A DNA stretch of 64,000 nt, taken from positions 1 to 64,000 of the forward strand of contig NZ_MUYJ01000006.1 of assembly GCF_002155695.1 (NCBI RefSeq), read 5' to 3'. Below the pieces are notes generated by a model that was not told the origin of the DNA, did no database searches, and saw nothing but the letters and a program-made list of their open reading frames with translations. Position numbers and translations under genes: made by a program. Origin of the DNA: Erythrobacter tepidarius. GTDB taxonomy: Bacteria > Pseudomonadota > Alphaproteobacteria > Sphingomonadales > Sphingomonadaceae. Shown here in pieces: positions 37,226-44,675 of this stretch (within the stretch, counting starts at the first letter, position 1; every line of letters begins with the position of its first letter).

Positions 37226-37771
37226 TCACCGCGTTGCGGCGTGCCATTGGAAGCGGCCGTCGCCGTCCTCGTCGGTCCACAGCGGGACCGCGCGGCCGAT
37301 GATCGTGTTGGTGGCGAGCGGGCCGAAGTAGCGGCCGTCCATGCTGTCGGGAGCGGCCCAGTTCATCAGGAAGACTTCCCCATCGGCGATGCGGCGGCAG
37401 CCCTGCCAGGACGGCAAGACACGGCCGGCGCGGTCGCGCGCCAGCGCCTCGCCCATGTCGATCCCGTCGACCGTGATGTGCGATCCGTCCCGGCAAACCT
37501 GCTGGCCAGCAACGGCGGCGACCCGCTTCATCAGCGGCACGCCGCGCGGCAGATAGCGGCGCTCGGCCATGAAGGAGGCGAGCGGTTCGGGCGTGCGGAC
37601 GGCAACGAGGTCGGCGACTTCGACGTGACGCGCCGACGCGATGGAATAGAGGCCGAGCGGCACGCTGGCGGACGCGTTCCAGATGAGCTTCGGCGTCACC
37701 GGAAGGCAGGAGAGGCCGCCGACCGCCAGCACGGCGAAGGACGTCGTCATGACATAGCCGAAGCGCGTCAC
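37226..37771 (-). CDS. traF: TraF-type S26 signal peptidase
   Basis: This 181-residue conjugative peptidase of the S26C family probably matures the TrbC pilin. One N-terminal membrane helix precedes the catalytic serine in ASASVPLGLYS and the general-base lysine in GVPLMKRVAAVAGQ; the C-terminal motif FGPLATNTIIGRAVPLW is also conserved. It overlaps the DUF2840 stop by 4 bp. Confidence 0.92.
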   Translation of the reverse strand: MTRFGYVMTTSFAVLAVGGLSCLPVTPKLIWNASASVPLGLYSIASARHVEVADLVAVRTPEPLASFMAERRYLPRGVPLMKRVAAVAGQQVCRDGSHITVDGIDMGEALARDRAGRVLPSWQGCRRIADGEVFLMNWAAPDSMDGRYFGPLATNTIIGRAVPLWTDEDGDGRFQWHAATR

Positions 37772-38277
37772 GGCTCGACCCTCCGCCGCAGGAGGATCGC
37801 CCGATGCTGCTCGACGGTGTAGCGGCGCGGCTCCTGGCCGGCGGTCAGGCGGTTGTGGACGTGACGCCAGTGATGCGGCGATACCTCGGCCGGGTCGATG
37901 CCGATCGCCTCGATCGCATCGACGATCTGGAGGACGCGCTCGACCTTCGGCCAGCCCTCCATCTTGAGAAGGATGTCGCCGCCGGGCCGCACGAAGGGCA
38001 GCGTCTGATAGCGCTCGCCGGGCGTGATCGCGCGCACGATGTCGATGCGCGAGAGGATGGTGCCGTGGTCGTTGGAGGCCCAGCGCACGAAGGCGAAGGT
38101 GCTGTTGGGCGTGAAGGCGAGCACGCGGCGGCGCCGGTCGAGGATATGCTCGTCCTTCTCCTTACCGAAGCGGATCCAGTATTCGACCTTCTTTTCGATC
38201 CAGGTCAGCTCGACGCGCGTCAGGCCGTCGGCGGGAAGCGGCGGCGGCACGAGGCGCAAGTGGGGCGCATCGGTCAT
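37768..38277 (-). CDS. DUF2840 protein
   Basis: This 169-residue protein contains RVELTWIEKKVEYWIRFGKE and HILDRRRRVLAFTPNSTFAF, typical of DUF2840 proteins found next to traF in trb-type ICEs. No catalytic motif is apparent; function unknown. Both ends overlap neighbours by 4 bp, so it is co-translated with the parA-traF run. Confidence 0.86.
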   Translation of the reverse strand: MTDAPHLRLVPPPLPADGLTRVELTWIEKKVEYWIRFGKEKDEHILDRRRRVLAFTPNSTFAFVRWASNDHGTILSRIDIVRAITPGERYQTLPFVRPGGDILLKMEGWPKVERVLQIVDAIEAIGIDPAEVSPHHWRHVHNRLTAGQEPRRYTVEQHRAILLRRRVEP

Positions 38278-38528
38278 GGCAGGTCTCGTTCGGCTGGAGG
38301 GAATTCGCGGGCGAGCAGGTCGCGCAGCATGTCCGCGACGGTCAGGCCGCGTTGGAAGGCGACGATCTTGATGCGGCCGCGCAGCTCCGGCGTGATGTCG
38401 ATCGTCAGCCGCGCGGTGAATGCGGCCGCGTCGCCGTTGCTGTTGGAGCGCGGCGCAGATGCCTTGATCCAGCGTTCGGGATCGGCCGGCCGCGCGATGA
38501 AGGCGCGTTTGGAAGAGCGCTGGGTCAT
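38274..38528 (-). CDS. Small ribbon-helix-helix protein in the parA operon
   Basis: This 84-residue protein has a C-terminal RHH-like half: ARLTIDITPELRGRIKIVAF followed by RGLTVADMLRDLLAREFP. It is coupled to parA by ATGA and probably binds DNA as a partner of ParA (ParB/ParG-like role) or as a regulator. Inferred from size and position. Confidence 0.8.
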   Translation of the reverse strand: MTQRSSKRAFIARPADPERWIKASAPRSNSNGDAAAFTARLTIDITPELRGRIKIVAFQRGLTVADMLRDLLAREFPPAERDLP

Positions 38529-39163
38529 CGCGCCAGCCTCCCGACTTCGGCCGCAAGAGCGGTGATCTCGCGCGCCGCCGGACTTTCTATGTGTGCTTCC
38601 CAGACGAGGCGGCCGGACTGCGCGGCCTCGGCGAAGGCGACACGCTGACCGATTTTGGAGGCGAGCAGCGGCGGGTCGTGATCGGCGAGCGTGAGCGCGG
38701 TCTCGCGCGCGATGACAGTGCGCGCGGCGCATCGATTGAGGACGAAGCGGGCGACGAGCTGGGGGCGATAGATGCGCGCCTCGCTCAGCAGCGTGAGCAT
38801 CTCGGCCGATCCCCAGCCGTCGAAGGGCGACGGCTGCACCGGGATCAGGACGATGTCGGCCGCGAGCAGCGCCGAGCGCATGAGCCCGGCGACGCGGGGC
38901 GGACCGTCGATGACGATGTGATCGGCATTGCGCGCAAGCTCGGGCGCTTCCCGGTGCAGCGTATCGCGCGCCAGGCCGATAACGCCGAACAGCCGTGGAA
39001 GGCTCTCGCGGGCGCGTTGCTGCGACCAGTCGAGGGCAGAACCTTGCGGATCGGCGTCGATGACGGTGACGCGCTGGCCGCGTCGTGCCCATTCGCCGGC
39101 GAGGTGGAGGGCGAGCGTGGTCTTGCCGACGCCGCCCTTCTGGTTGAGCATCGCGACGATCAT
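38525..39163 (-). CDS. parA: ParA-family partition ATPase
   Basis: This 212-residue deviant-Walker ATPase reads MIVAMLNQKGGVGKTTLALH at its start, then VTVIDADPQGSALDWS and HIVIDGPPRV. It resembles short ParA/ParF proteins that segregate plasmids, here likely stabilising the excised circular ICE. ATG 39163 is preferred to the upstream 39187 because the Walker motif starts right there. Confidence 0.9.
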   Translation of the reverse strand: MIVAMLNQKGGVGKTTLALHLAGEWARRGQRVTVIDADPQGSALDWSQQRARESLPRLFGVIGLARDTLHREAPELARNADHIVIDGPPRVAGLMRSALLAADIVLIPVQPSPFDGWGSAEMLTLLSEARIYRPQLVARFVLNRCAARTVIARETALTLADHDPPLLASKIGQRVAFAEAAQSGRLVWEAHIESPAAREITALAAEVGRLAR

Positions 39164-39223
39164 GGCGCCGCCTCCCGTTGGCGGCACTCATCCACAGGTG
39201 TGGAACGCGGAGCGGCCGTTAGA

Positions 39224-39367
39224 AAGATTCCGAAGGAATCTTGGTTAGAAGAGTTACGCCGTGCGCATTGCTTTGAATCGGCGCTCGGATTCGATGAATC
39301 CGGTCCCCGATAGCACGAGGATCGGGTCCCCGATGGCACGACAGGCCGGGTCCCTGATAGCACGAGG
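39224..39367. other. Candidate replication origin: iterons and stem-loop
   Basis: Three direct repeats of the form GGTCCCYGATRGCACGA begin at 39302, 39325 and 39349, spaced 23-24 bp (about two helical turns), so they face one side of the helix like plasmid iterons. An inverted repeat AAGATTCC-GAA-GGAATCTT (39224-39242) lies between them and parA. The block sits between the 3' end of the RepA-like gene and the parA start, a typical oriV position. Confidence 0.65.
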
Positions 39368-39371
39368 CGAT

Positions 39372-40250
39372 TCACAGCTTGTCCCCAGCGCGAGAAGTCC
39401 CGCGCGGCCGCAGCGGAGCGAGGGCCGCCGAAGCGACGGGAACGAATGCGAGGCGTTCTGGGGCGTTCGGCGGCTGCTCGATGGTCAGCCGGTAGCCGGG
39501 CAGCGTCTGCCGGCGGACGATCTCGCGCAGGTCGTAGGCGAAGTGCTTTAGCGGCGAGAGGCTGCCGGACTTCGCGTGGAGATACGCGATGTCGAAGCTC
39601 CAGCCGGACGGCTGGCGGCCACCGTGCTTGCGCACCAGGCGGTAGAGCCAGCGCTCCAGTCCGCCGGTCAGGCGGAAGTAGGCGCGGTCGATCGTCAGCA
39701 CGAGGGCGTCGTCGAGCACGGCCGCGTAGAACCAGTCCGGGACGATCAGCTCGAGGCCGAGCGGACGGCCGTGCGCGTCCGCACGCTCCTTCCACTCATT
39801 GATCCAGGAGAAGCGATGCATGCGCCGCTCGGAGGGCTGGCGGATCGAGGTCGCGACCGTGGTTGATTGCAGGCGATCGAGCCCGGCCTTGAGACGGTCG
39901 TAGTCGCGCACGCTCACGCCGCGGCCGATGAAGGAAAGAATCTCGTAGGGCGTCGCCGCCATCAGGCGCGACGGCTTTAGGCCAAGATCGCGGGCCTCGA
40001 CGATCTGCGAGGCGGCCCAGATCAGCACGTCGGCGTCCCAGATGGTCGCCATGCCGTGCTCCGGGACCGCTTCGACGCGGATGACGATCGGGCCGGCTTT
40101 GAAGTCGATCGGCGTCAGCCGTTTCGACTTGGCGAGCGAGAAGAACGGATAGGCCATGAGGTCCTGCGCGTCGCGCGGCGCGAGGTCGCCCGGCAGCGCT
40201 CGGAAGAGATCGAGCTGCTCCCGCTCGCTGTTGCGTCTCGCCGAGGACAT
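39372..40250 (-). CDS. repA: RepA-like replication initiator protein
   Basis: This 292-residue protein resembles the RepA family of plasmid/ICE replication initiators: LMAYPFFSLAKSKRLTPIDF, YEILSFIGRGVSVRDYDRLK and WFYAAVLDDALVLTIDRAYF are characteristic segments. It probably binds the iterons just downstream and allows limited replication of the excised ICE. It is flanked by the rdfS-like gene and parA in one orientation. Confidence 0.85.
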   Translation of the reverse strand: MSSARRNSEREQLDLFRALPGDLAPRDAQDLMAYPFFSLAKSKRLTPIDFKAGPIVIRVEAVPEHGMATIWDADVLIWAASQIVEARDLGLKPSRLMAATPYEILSFIGRGVSVRDYDRLKAGLDRLQSTTVATSIRQPSERRMHRFSWINEWKERADAHGRPLGLELIVPDWFYAAVLDDALVLTIDRAYFRLTGGLERWLYRLVRKHGGRQPSGWSFDIAYLHAKSGSLSPLKHFAYDLREIVRRQTLPGYRLTIEQPPNAPERLAFVPVASAALAPLRPRGTSRAGDKL

Positions 40251-40260
40251 GGCCGGTACC

Positions 40261-40536
40261 TCAACGGCGGTCGCGGCCGGCCTGCACCGGGGCCGGGCCG
40301 TGGCGCTTGGCCGGCAGCACGGAGCCGCGCGGGTCGGACGTCGAGGTGACGGCGCCGCGATCGGCCCAGGCCTTGAGATCGTCGAGCGCGTAGACGACGC
40401 GCCCGCCGAGCTTGCGGTAAGCGGGACCCGTGCCGTAGGTCCGATGCTTCTCGAGTGTCCGGCTGGAGAGGCCGAGGAAGTCGGCGGCCTCCGGAGTCCG
40501 CAAGAAGCGCGGCGGCAAGCCGGCGAGATTGGTCAT
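40261..40536 (-). CDS. rdfS: Excisionase-like helix-turn-helix protein (RdfS-like)
   Basis: This 91-residue protein has a MerR/AlpA-type winged HTH at residues 10-60: RTPEAADFLGLSSRTLEKHR then GTGPAYRKLGGRVVYALDDL. In Mesorhizobium symbiosis islands the recombination directionality factor RdfS is such a protein, activated by FseA and encoded beside replication/partition genes. Here the fseA-like gene lies 130 bp upstream, the same logic. It could instead be a plain plasmid AlpA regulator. Confidence 0.72.
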   Translation of the reverse strand: MTNLAGLPPRFLRTPEAADFLGLSSRTLEKHRTYGTGPAYRKLGGRVVYALDDLKAWADRGAVTSTSDPRGSVLPAKRHGPAPVQAGRDRR

Positions 40537-40667
40537 GTCGCACCTCCGGGCGTTCGTTCAGATCGCCGGCCAAATCCGGCGAATGGCGGCCACGGTGGCG
40601 GAGGGGCACTGGGTTGGGGGATGGCGAAGATGCGGGTGCTGAATTCGCACCCCCGCGGCCGCGCGAG

Positions 40668-41439
40668 CTATGGGCGTCGTCGCCGGCGCAGAAGCGAGCG
40701 ATAGCCGCCAGCGATCAGCGCGAGGCCGTCCTTCACGAGGTCGATCGTCGCGTCGCGCAGGGCGGAGGTTTTCCAGGGAGCATCGGCAACGCGCGCGGCG
40801 CCGAAGATCGCCTCGGCGATCTCGCGATAGCTCGCGCCTTCGTGGCGGCCGTCTACGGCCTGAAGCATGCGGCGGAGCCGTCGTCGCTGCTGACTCGTCA
40901 GCCTCGCGTCGGCCGGTACGCGCCGGCCGTTGATGGCCCGCCAGAGGCGGGCGACCGCCTCGATCCGGTCAAGCCCGTCGGCTCCCAGCGACACCAGGGC
41001 CACGAGCGGGCTCGCCGGCGAAGCATCGGACAGGAGCAGGAGCCGCACGGCCCTCGACCCGCGGCCATGGACAATGCTCAGTCCGTCGGAACCAGCGCGG
41101 CCAGTATGCGGATCGAGTTCGGGAAGGACGGTGCTCTCGACGGTCGATGCGGCGGGAACGGCCGTGAGAATGACCGTGCCTGGGTCAATGTCAGGCGCCC
41201 AGAATACGGTCGCGGCGGTCGCATCGAGCGTGGGATCGATCGCGAAAGCGCAGCCCCCAGCGCCGCTGGATCGTCGCGGCAAGGCGCTCGGTGGCGTCGG
41301 GGGAGCGCGTGCTTTCGGCAAAATCCCGTTGATAGACAGCGTTGCGCCTCAGGCATTCCCAGGCAAGGTCAGGCGCGACCAGCTGATCCAGGTAGTCGTA
41401 GGTGTCGGACGAGCGCCAGCGCGATGTGTCGGGCCCCAT
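40668..41439 (-). CDS. fseA: FseA-like excision activator (DUF6499 + DUF2285), joined by +1 frameshift
   Basis: Two overlapping frames encode one protein. The first (from ATG 41439) has the DUF6499 start RWRSSDTYDYLDQLVAPDLAW and reads to IQRRWGLRF; staying in frame it stops at 41191. The second frame continues AIDPTLDATAATVFWAPDID and ends with a DUF2285 domain (RLTSQQRRRLRRMLQAVDG) at 40668. The switch occurs at CGC TTT CGC (41250-41242): slipping +1 from TTT to TTC joins the two domains. This matches the described programmed frameshift of Mesorhizobium FseA (msi172/msi171), in which tRNA-Phe slips from UUU to UUC. FseA activates rdfS. The product would be about 257 residues. A simple mutation or sequencing error is the alternative but is less likely given the site. 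Confidence 0.82.
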
Positions 41440-41565
41440 TCTGTTTCCTCCCCCGACCCGCGGGCCGGGCGCGTGCGAAGGAGCTGTACGATTGCGAGGC
41501 CATCGGAGTTGGGGAAGTCCCGTTTTGTGCAACACGCGATGCCGTGACGGCATCACGGATGGACA

Positions 41566-41829
41566 TCATTTGTCCGTCTCATGGGCGAGCTGCCGGTAGC
41601 CTTGCTCGGTCATCCAGCGGGCGCGCGCGAGATGACTGCGGTGCACGCGGCTCGCGCGCTCCGGTTCCTTCGCGGGATCGATCCCGAAGAGGACCTTGAC
41701 CGCCTCGCGCCAGTCAGCGCCGTCCGTTTCGGCGTCGAGCAGGCGCAGATAGAGCTTCATGTGCGCGCGGTCGTAGCGGGTCAGAACGGCGCTCTGCGGC
41801 GGTTCGTCCATGAACGGATCGTGTGTCAA
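41566..41829 (-). CDS. qseM: QseM-like DUF2285 antiactivator
   Basis: This 87-residue protein is essentially one DUF2285 domain: DRAHMKLYLRLLDAETDGAD, then REAVKVLFGIDPAKEPERAS and ARARWMTEQGYRQL. In Mesorhizobium ICEs the single-domain protein QseM binds and blocks both TraR and FseA, holding transfer off. The gene lies just upstream of fseA, which fits. No traR or traI gene is visible in this window. Confidence 0.75.
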   Translation of the reverse strand: MTHDPFMDEPPQSAVLTRYDRAHMKLYLRLLDAETDGADWREAVKVLFGIDPAKEPERASRVHRSHLARARWMTEQGYRQLAHETDK

Positions 41830-41949
41830 ATCGAACCCCGCCGGCCGACGCTTGGACGCGTCAACGATCTGTTAACGCTACGCCGTCGGACGCACGGCGC
41901 AAGGCGACGTGTTGGCACGAAGGATCGAGGCCCGTGGCGCCCCGCGGCA

Positions 41950-42201
41950 TCATCGGTTTTTGCGGGACTCGACCTTTGCGCGGACAAGCATCACTCCTTC
42001 GCCCTGATCGGACGACAGGAAGACGATGCCGTTGGCCTCCAGCGTGCGACGGACCTGATCTTCCGTCGACTCGTAAACGGCGCGATGGCCCGACTCCAGG
42101 CGCTTAAGCGCCGTCAGCGATACCAGGGCCTTGTCGGCGAGCGTCTCCTGCGTCCATCCCAGCAGCGCGCGAGCGGCCCGCGATTGTCGGGCGGTGATCA
42201 T
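41950..42201 (-). CDS. XRE-family regulator
   Basis: This 83-residue helix-turn-helix protein (RQSRAARALLGWTQETLADK then ALVSLTALKRLESG) has a short C-terminal EANGIVFLSSDQGEGVMLV, common in small Cro/XRE regulators. GGAGG precedes the ATG at 42201. It may control qseM/fseA, a role comparable to QseC, but it is in the same orientation as qseM, not divergent. Confidence 0.82.
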   Translation of the reverse strand: MITARQSRAARALLGWTQETLADKALVSLTALKRLESGHRAVYESTEDQVRRTLEANGIVFLSSDQGEGVMLVRAKVESRKNR

Positions 42202-42243
42202 GCATGATCACCTCCCACCGGGCCGATCGAGCGTGCCAGAACT

Positions 42244-42260
42244 ACGACTAAAATAGTCGT
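42244..42260 (-). promoter_or_regulatory. Operator-like palindrome upstream of the XRE gene
   Basis: ACGACTAAAATAGTCGT is an inverted repeat with 7-bp arms about 43 bp upstream of the XRE start. Its AT-rich centre could overlap a -10 element, so autoregulation is plausible. Confidence 0.5.
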
Positions 42261-42367
42261 TCTTGGCCGGCGAGGCGAGGGAAAATGGCCGCTAAAGACG
42301 GGAAGTTGGACGAATCGCGCTGAACCGATTCGGTCGCCCGGCCGTGTCGGCACCAACCAGCTGGCGT

Positions 42368-42395
42368 GGCCCCGCCCGGTCGACCGGGCGGGGCC
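42368..42395 (-). terminator. Strong hairpin downstream of DUF736 copy 2
   Basis: A perfect 28-bp GC palindrome (arms GGCCCCGCCCGGTC and its complement) begins 14 bp after the DUF736 stop at 42409. It probably ends that transcript, although no T-tract follows. Confidence 0.55.
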
Positions 42396-42408
42396 TGGGG
42401 CTCGCGCC

Positions 42409-42732
42409 TCATTCGCCGTTGCGGCGGTTCGGGCGGGACCAGATCAGGCTGTAGCCGTCGCCGTCCTCGTCGTCGAAGAGGTTGGCGTAGATTGGGGCGG
42501 TAAAGCTCGGATCGTCGAGCTTGAGGCCCAGATAGTCGCGGCCCTCGTTGGAACGCTTGGCCCAGGCGGCGCCGATCTCGACGCGGCCCGCGAAGACGCG
42601 GTGGCTGGGGGCGTTCTCGCCGGAGCGGTTGGCTTCGGGAACGATGCGGACGTTCTTGGCCTGGACGCTGAGGGTGACGATCTGGCCGACGAACTCGTTG
42701 CCGGACTTCTTGAAGGTGCCGATGGTCGCCAT
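42409..42732 (-). CDS. DUF736 protein (copy 2)
   Basis: This 107-residue protein begins MATIGTFKKSGNEFVGQIVT and carries GENAPSHRVFAGRVEIGAAW and APIYANLFDDEDGDGYSLIW. It is a paralogue of the protein at 36845-37180 but belongs to a separate transcription unit, with AAGGAG upstream and a structured leader of over 100 nt. Function unknown; abundant on alphaproteobacterial mobile elements. Confidence 0.9.
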   Translation of the reverse strand: MATIGTFKKSGNEFVGQIVTLSVQAKNVRIVPEANRSGENAPSHRVFAGRVEIGAAWAKRSNEGRDYLGLKLDDPSFTAPIYANLFDDEDGDGYSLIWSRPNRRNGE

Positions 42733-43308
42733 GGTGGGTTCTCCTTGATGTTTGCTTCGAGCCCGCACTATTGCGGCCTCGATGGTGATCGACAGGCCGC
42801 AGGCGATCGACGCCGCACCTGCCTGCAGGCCGGAGCGCAGCGGAGGATGGCAGCCGGGAGACTTTCTTGTTTCGCGAGGAATGGGCGCAGCCCAGGGGAA
42901 GAAAGTCGACCGGCGCCATTGCGGCATAGGCGATCGAGGCGAAGCCGGCCTGCGGCCAGATCAGCCCATCTAAAGAGGCCGCATGGTGCGCTCGATCAGG
43001 CAGAGAGGATCACGGAGAACCTGGCGACTCCGTCGTGCAACCGAGGGGGCCGGCGGCGTCGGTGCACGGCGCTCATCCCGCGTCGAGGTGACCGGCCGCA
43101 TCGATGCTCCCGATAAGCAGGGACAGGCGTGCGATCAGCCCGCCGCATTCGAGGGCGTGGAGGTTCACGCGGGCCAACACCGCGTTCCAACGCGGTCCGC
43201 GACCGATGGGTCAGCGCGACCCGGCGCTCATCCACACCTCAGATTGCCAACAGGTGAGGACGAGATCGCAGGCGGTATGATGTCGTCATGCCGGTAGCCG
43301 GAACGGCC
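42733..43308. other. Gene-free stretch with a structured element
   Basis: No protein gene is supportable here. The left half carries the structured element described at 42820-42924. The remainder (about 42960-43300) is ordinary GC-rich sequence; I see an inverted repeat ACCGCGTTCC-AACGCGGT near 43178-43199 but no promoter worth naming. Confidence 0.6.
42820..42924 (-). ncRNA. Structured element, copy 1 (upstream of DUF736)
   Basis: On the minus strand an outer stem pairs GCCGG and GACTTTCTT with AAGAAAGTC and CCGGC (42853-42914). It encloses a small hairpin GGGC-TGC-GCCC and an unpaired CCTCGCGA. Flanks read GCAATGGC on the 5' side and GCCATCCTCCGCTGCGCT on the 3' side. A second copy at 45695-45795 keeps the flanks and fold but has unrelated stem sequence that still pairs. 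The gene downstream is DUF736. Whether it acts as RNA or DNA is unknown. Confidence 0.5.
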
Positions 43309-43749
43309 TCAAGCGCGCGCCACGCCCTGGCCGGTCCCACCGGGTGGGGCCAGCGTCGCCAGCCGCGCGAAGGCGGTGATGCCGACGACGACGGCTCCGA
43401 CCAGCGAGAAGGCGACCTGCCAGGTTTCCGAGGGCATCGGGTGCTTCACGATGCCATGTGTCGCGTGATAGCCGGCGATGGCGGCCGGTGCGACGAAAGC
43501 GGCGGCAATCACGAGCCGCAGCCAGAGCGGCCTGACCAATGCGAGCAGGACGTGACCAGCGAGAAGGGTTGCGAGGCCGGCGACCGCTCCAACGGCGATT
43601 CCGCCGAGCCAGCCGGCGCCTGTGCCGTACGCCCAGACGCCTGCCGTGACCCCTGCGAATAGAGGAAGGGCGTAGACCGCGAGGTAGAACAAGAGACAGC
43701 AGATGACGCTGATGGCGGCGATGCTGGCGAGCACGCTGAGTAAAATCAT
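43309..43749 (-). CDS. Small membrane protein, unknown
   Basis: This 146-residue protein has four predicted hydrophobic helices (for example LLSVLASIAAISVICCLLFY, GIAVGAVAGLATLLAGHVLL, LVIAAAFVAPAAIAGYHA and AFSLVGAVVVGITAFARLA). No family recognised. The ATG at 43749 follows GGAGG 8-9 bp upstream. It stands alone between DUF736 and the toxin-antitoxin pair; an entry-exclusion or stress role is only speculation. Confidence 0.7.
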   Translation of the reverse strand: MILLSVLASIAAISVICCLLFYLAVYALPLFAGVTAGVWAYGTGAGWLGGIAVGAVAGLATLLAGHVLLALVRPLWLRLVIAAAFVAPAAIAGYHATHGIVKHPMPSETWQVAFSLVGAVVVGITAFARLATLAPPGGTGQGVARA

Positions 43750-43922
43750 GGTGGTGGCCTCCGTGAGACAAGGATCTGACGGTCGCGCCTTCCACCACCA
43801 CCGCGGCGCAGGAGCTTTATAGCATAAGATCGACGGCGCGTGAGCGGACATCGCGAACGGCTTCCGTCCGGCGTAGCTGAGCCGGATTGTTCTGCAACGG
43901 AAGCAACTTCGTCGGCTGCCGG

Positions 43923-44345
43923 TCAGCCGTCGGCGGTCCAGGGATCGATGACCGTCAGGCCGGCGGCCGTGAACGCGGCGGTATCGCGCGACGCCACGGC
44001 GAAGCCGTGCGCGACGGCGATCGCGGCGATGTAGCCGTCGGGCGTGGGGAAGCCCTTGCCGGCCTTGCGCGCCTTGACGGCGAGGTCGGCATATCGCCGC
44101 GCCGCTTGCGTATCGAAGGGAAGGATTCTCAGCTCGAACAGCTCCATCACGCCGTCGAGCGTGGTTGCCAGGCGGTCCTTGCGCTTGCCCCTGGGCAGGG
44201 CGCCGATGCCGAACATCAGCTCCGCGATGGTGACGCTGGAGAGAAAGAGCGTTTCCGCGGCCTGGGCATCGAGCCAGCCACGGACCGACGGGTGCGGCTC
44301 GGGCTTCATCGCCTCGGAGACGACATTGGTGTCGAGCAGGATCAT
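43923..44345 (-). CDS. PIN-domain toxin (VapC/FitB-like)
   Basis: This 140-residue PIN ribonuclease toxin shows MILLDTNVVSEAMKPEPHPS with the first acidic residue, TIAELMFGIGALPRGKR with the conserved Glu, and DGYIAAIAVAHG with the last Asp cluster. The LMFGIGxLPxGKR form is typical of FitB. It overlaps the antitoxin stop by 4 bp. The pair probably stabilises the ICE. Confidence 0.92.
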   Translation of the reverse strand: MILLDTNVVSEAMKPEPHPSVRGWLDAQAAETLFLSSVTIAELMFGIGALPRGKRKDRLATTLDGVMELFELRILPFDTQAARRYADLAVKARKAGKGFPTPDGYIAAIAVAHGFAVASRDTAAFTAAGLTVIDPWTADG

Positions 44346-44596
44346 CCGAAGCGCATCGGCTGGGCGGGCCGGGTGTCGCGAGTCTGTTCGAGTGCCTCGA
44401 CATCGGCATTGGTGAGCCCGATCTTGCGGCTCATCTCCGAGAGCGCGGTGCCGATCCGCAGGCGTCCCGCGGGGCGCACGGCGGCTTCCAGAATGGCGCG
44501 CATTTCGGCTTCAGTGCTGCGGTTGTGCTGCGCCGCCCGGACCTTCAAAGCGCGATGCGCCTCCTCCGATAGGTTGCGAATAGTGACAGCGGGCAT
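44342..44596 (-). CDS. FitA/VapB-type antitoxin
   Basis: This 84-residue protein begins MPAVTIRNLSEEAHRALKVR and RSTEAEMRAILEAAV, the Arc/MetJ-like RHH of FitA antitoxins, with a C-terminal toxin-binding tail. Directly followed by its toxin. It likely autoregulates the pair; AT-rich sequence upstream (44600-44660) holds the promoter. Confidence 0.92.
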   Translation of the reverse strand: MPAVTIRNLSEEAHRALKVRAAQHNRSTEAEMRAILEAAVRPAGRLRIGTALSEMSRKIGLTNADVEALEQTRDTRPAQPMRFG

Positions 44597-44675
44597 GATG
44601 GCGTCCTCGACGGATTGACTGCAGTGCTATCAATATACCTTATGTGATGGCATTTTTCAAGAATGATGGCGGCGC

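Noticed and set aside
39301..39367. CRISPR-like short repeats
   Set aside because: Only three copies, spacers of a few bases and a RepA neighbour; iterons fit, a CRISPR array does not. No CRISPR array was seen elsewhere.
40668..41439. Reading the DUF6499/DUF2285 gene as a pseudogene
   Set aside because: The break falls exactly on the UUU-C slip site known from FseA, and both halves are otherwise undamaged.
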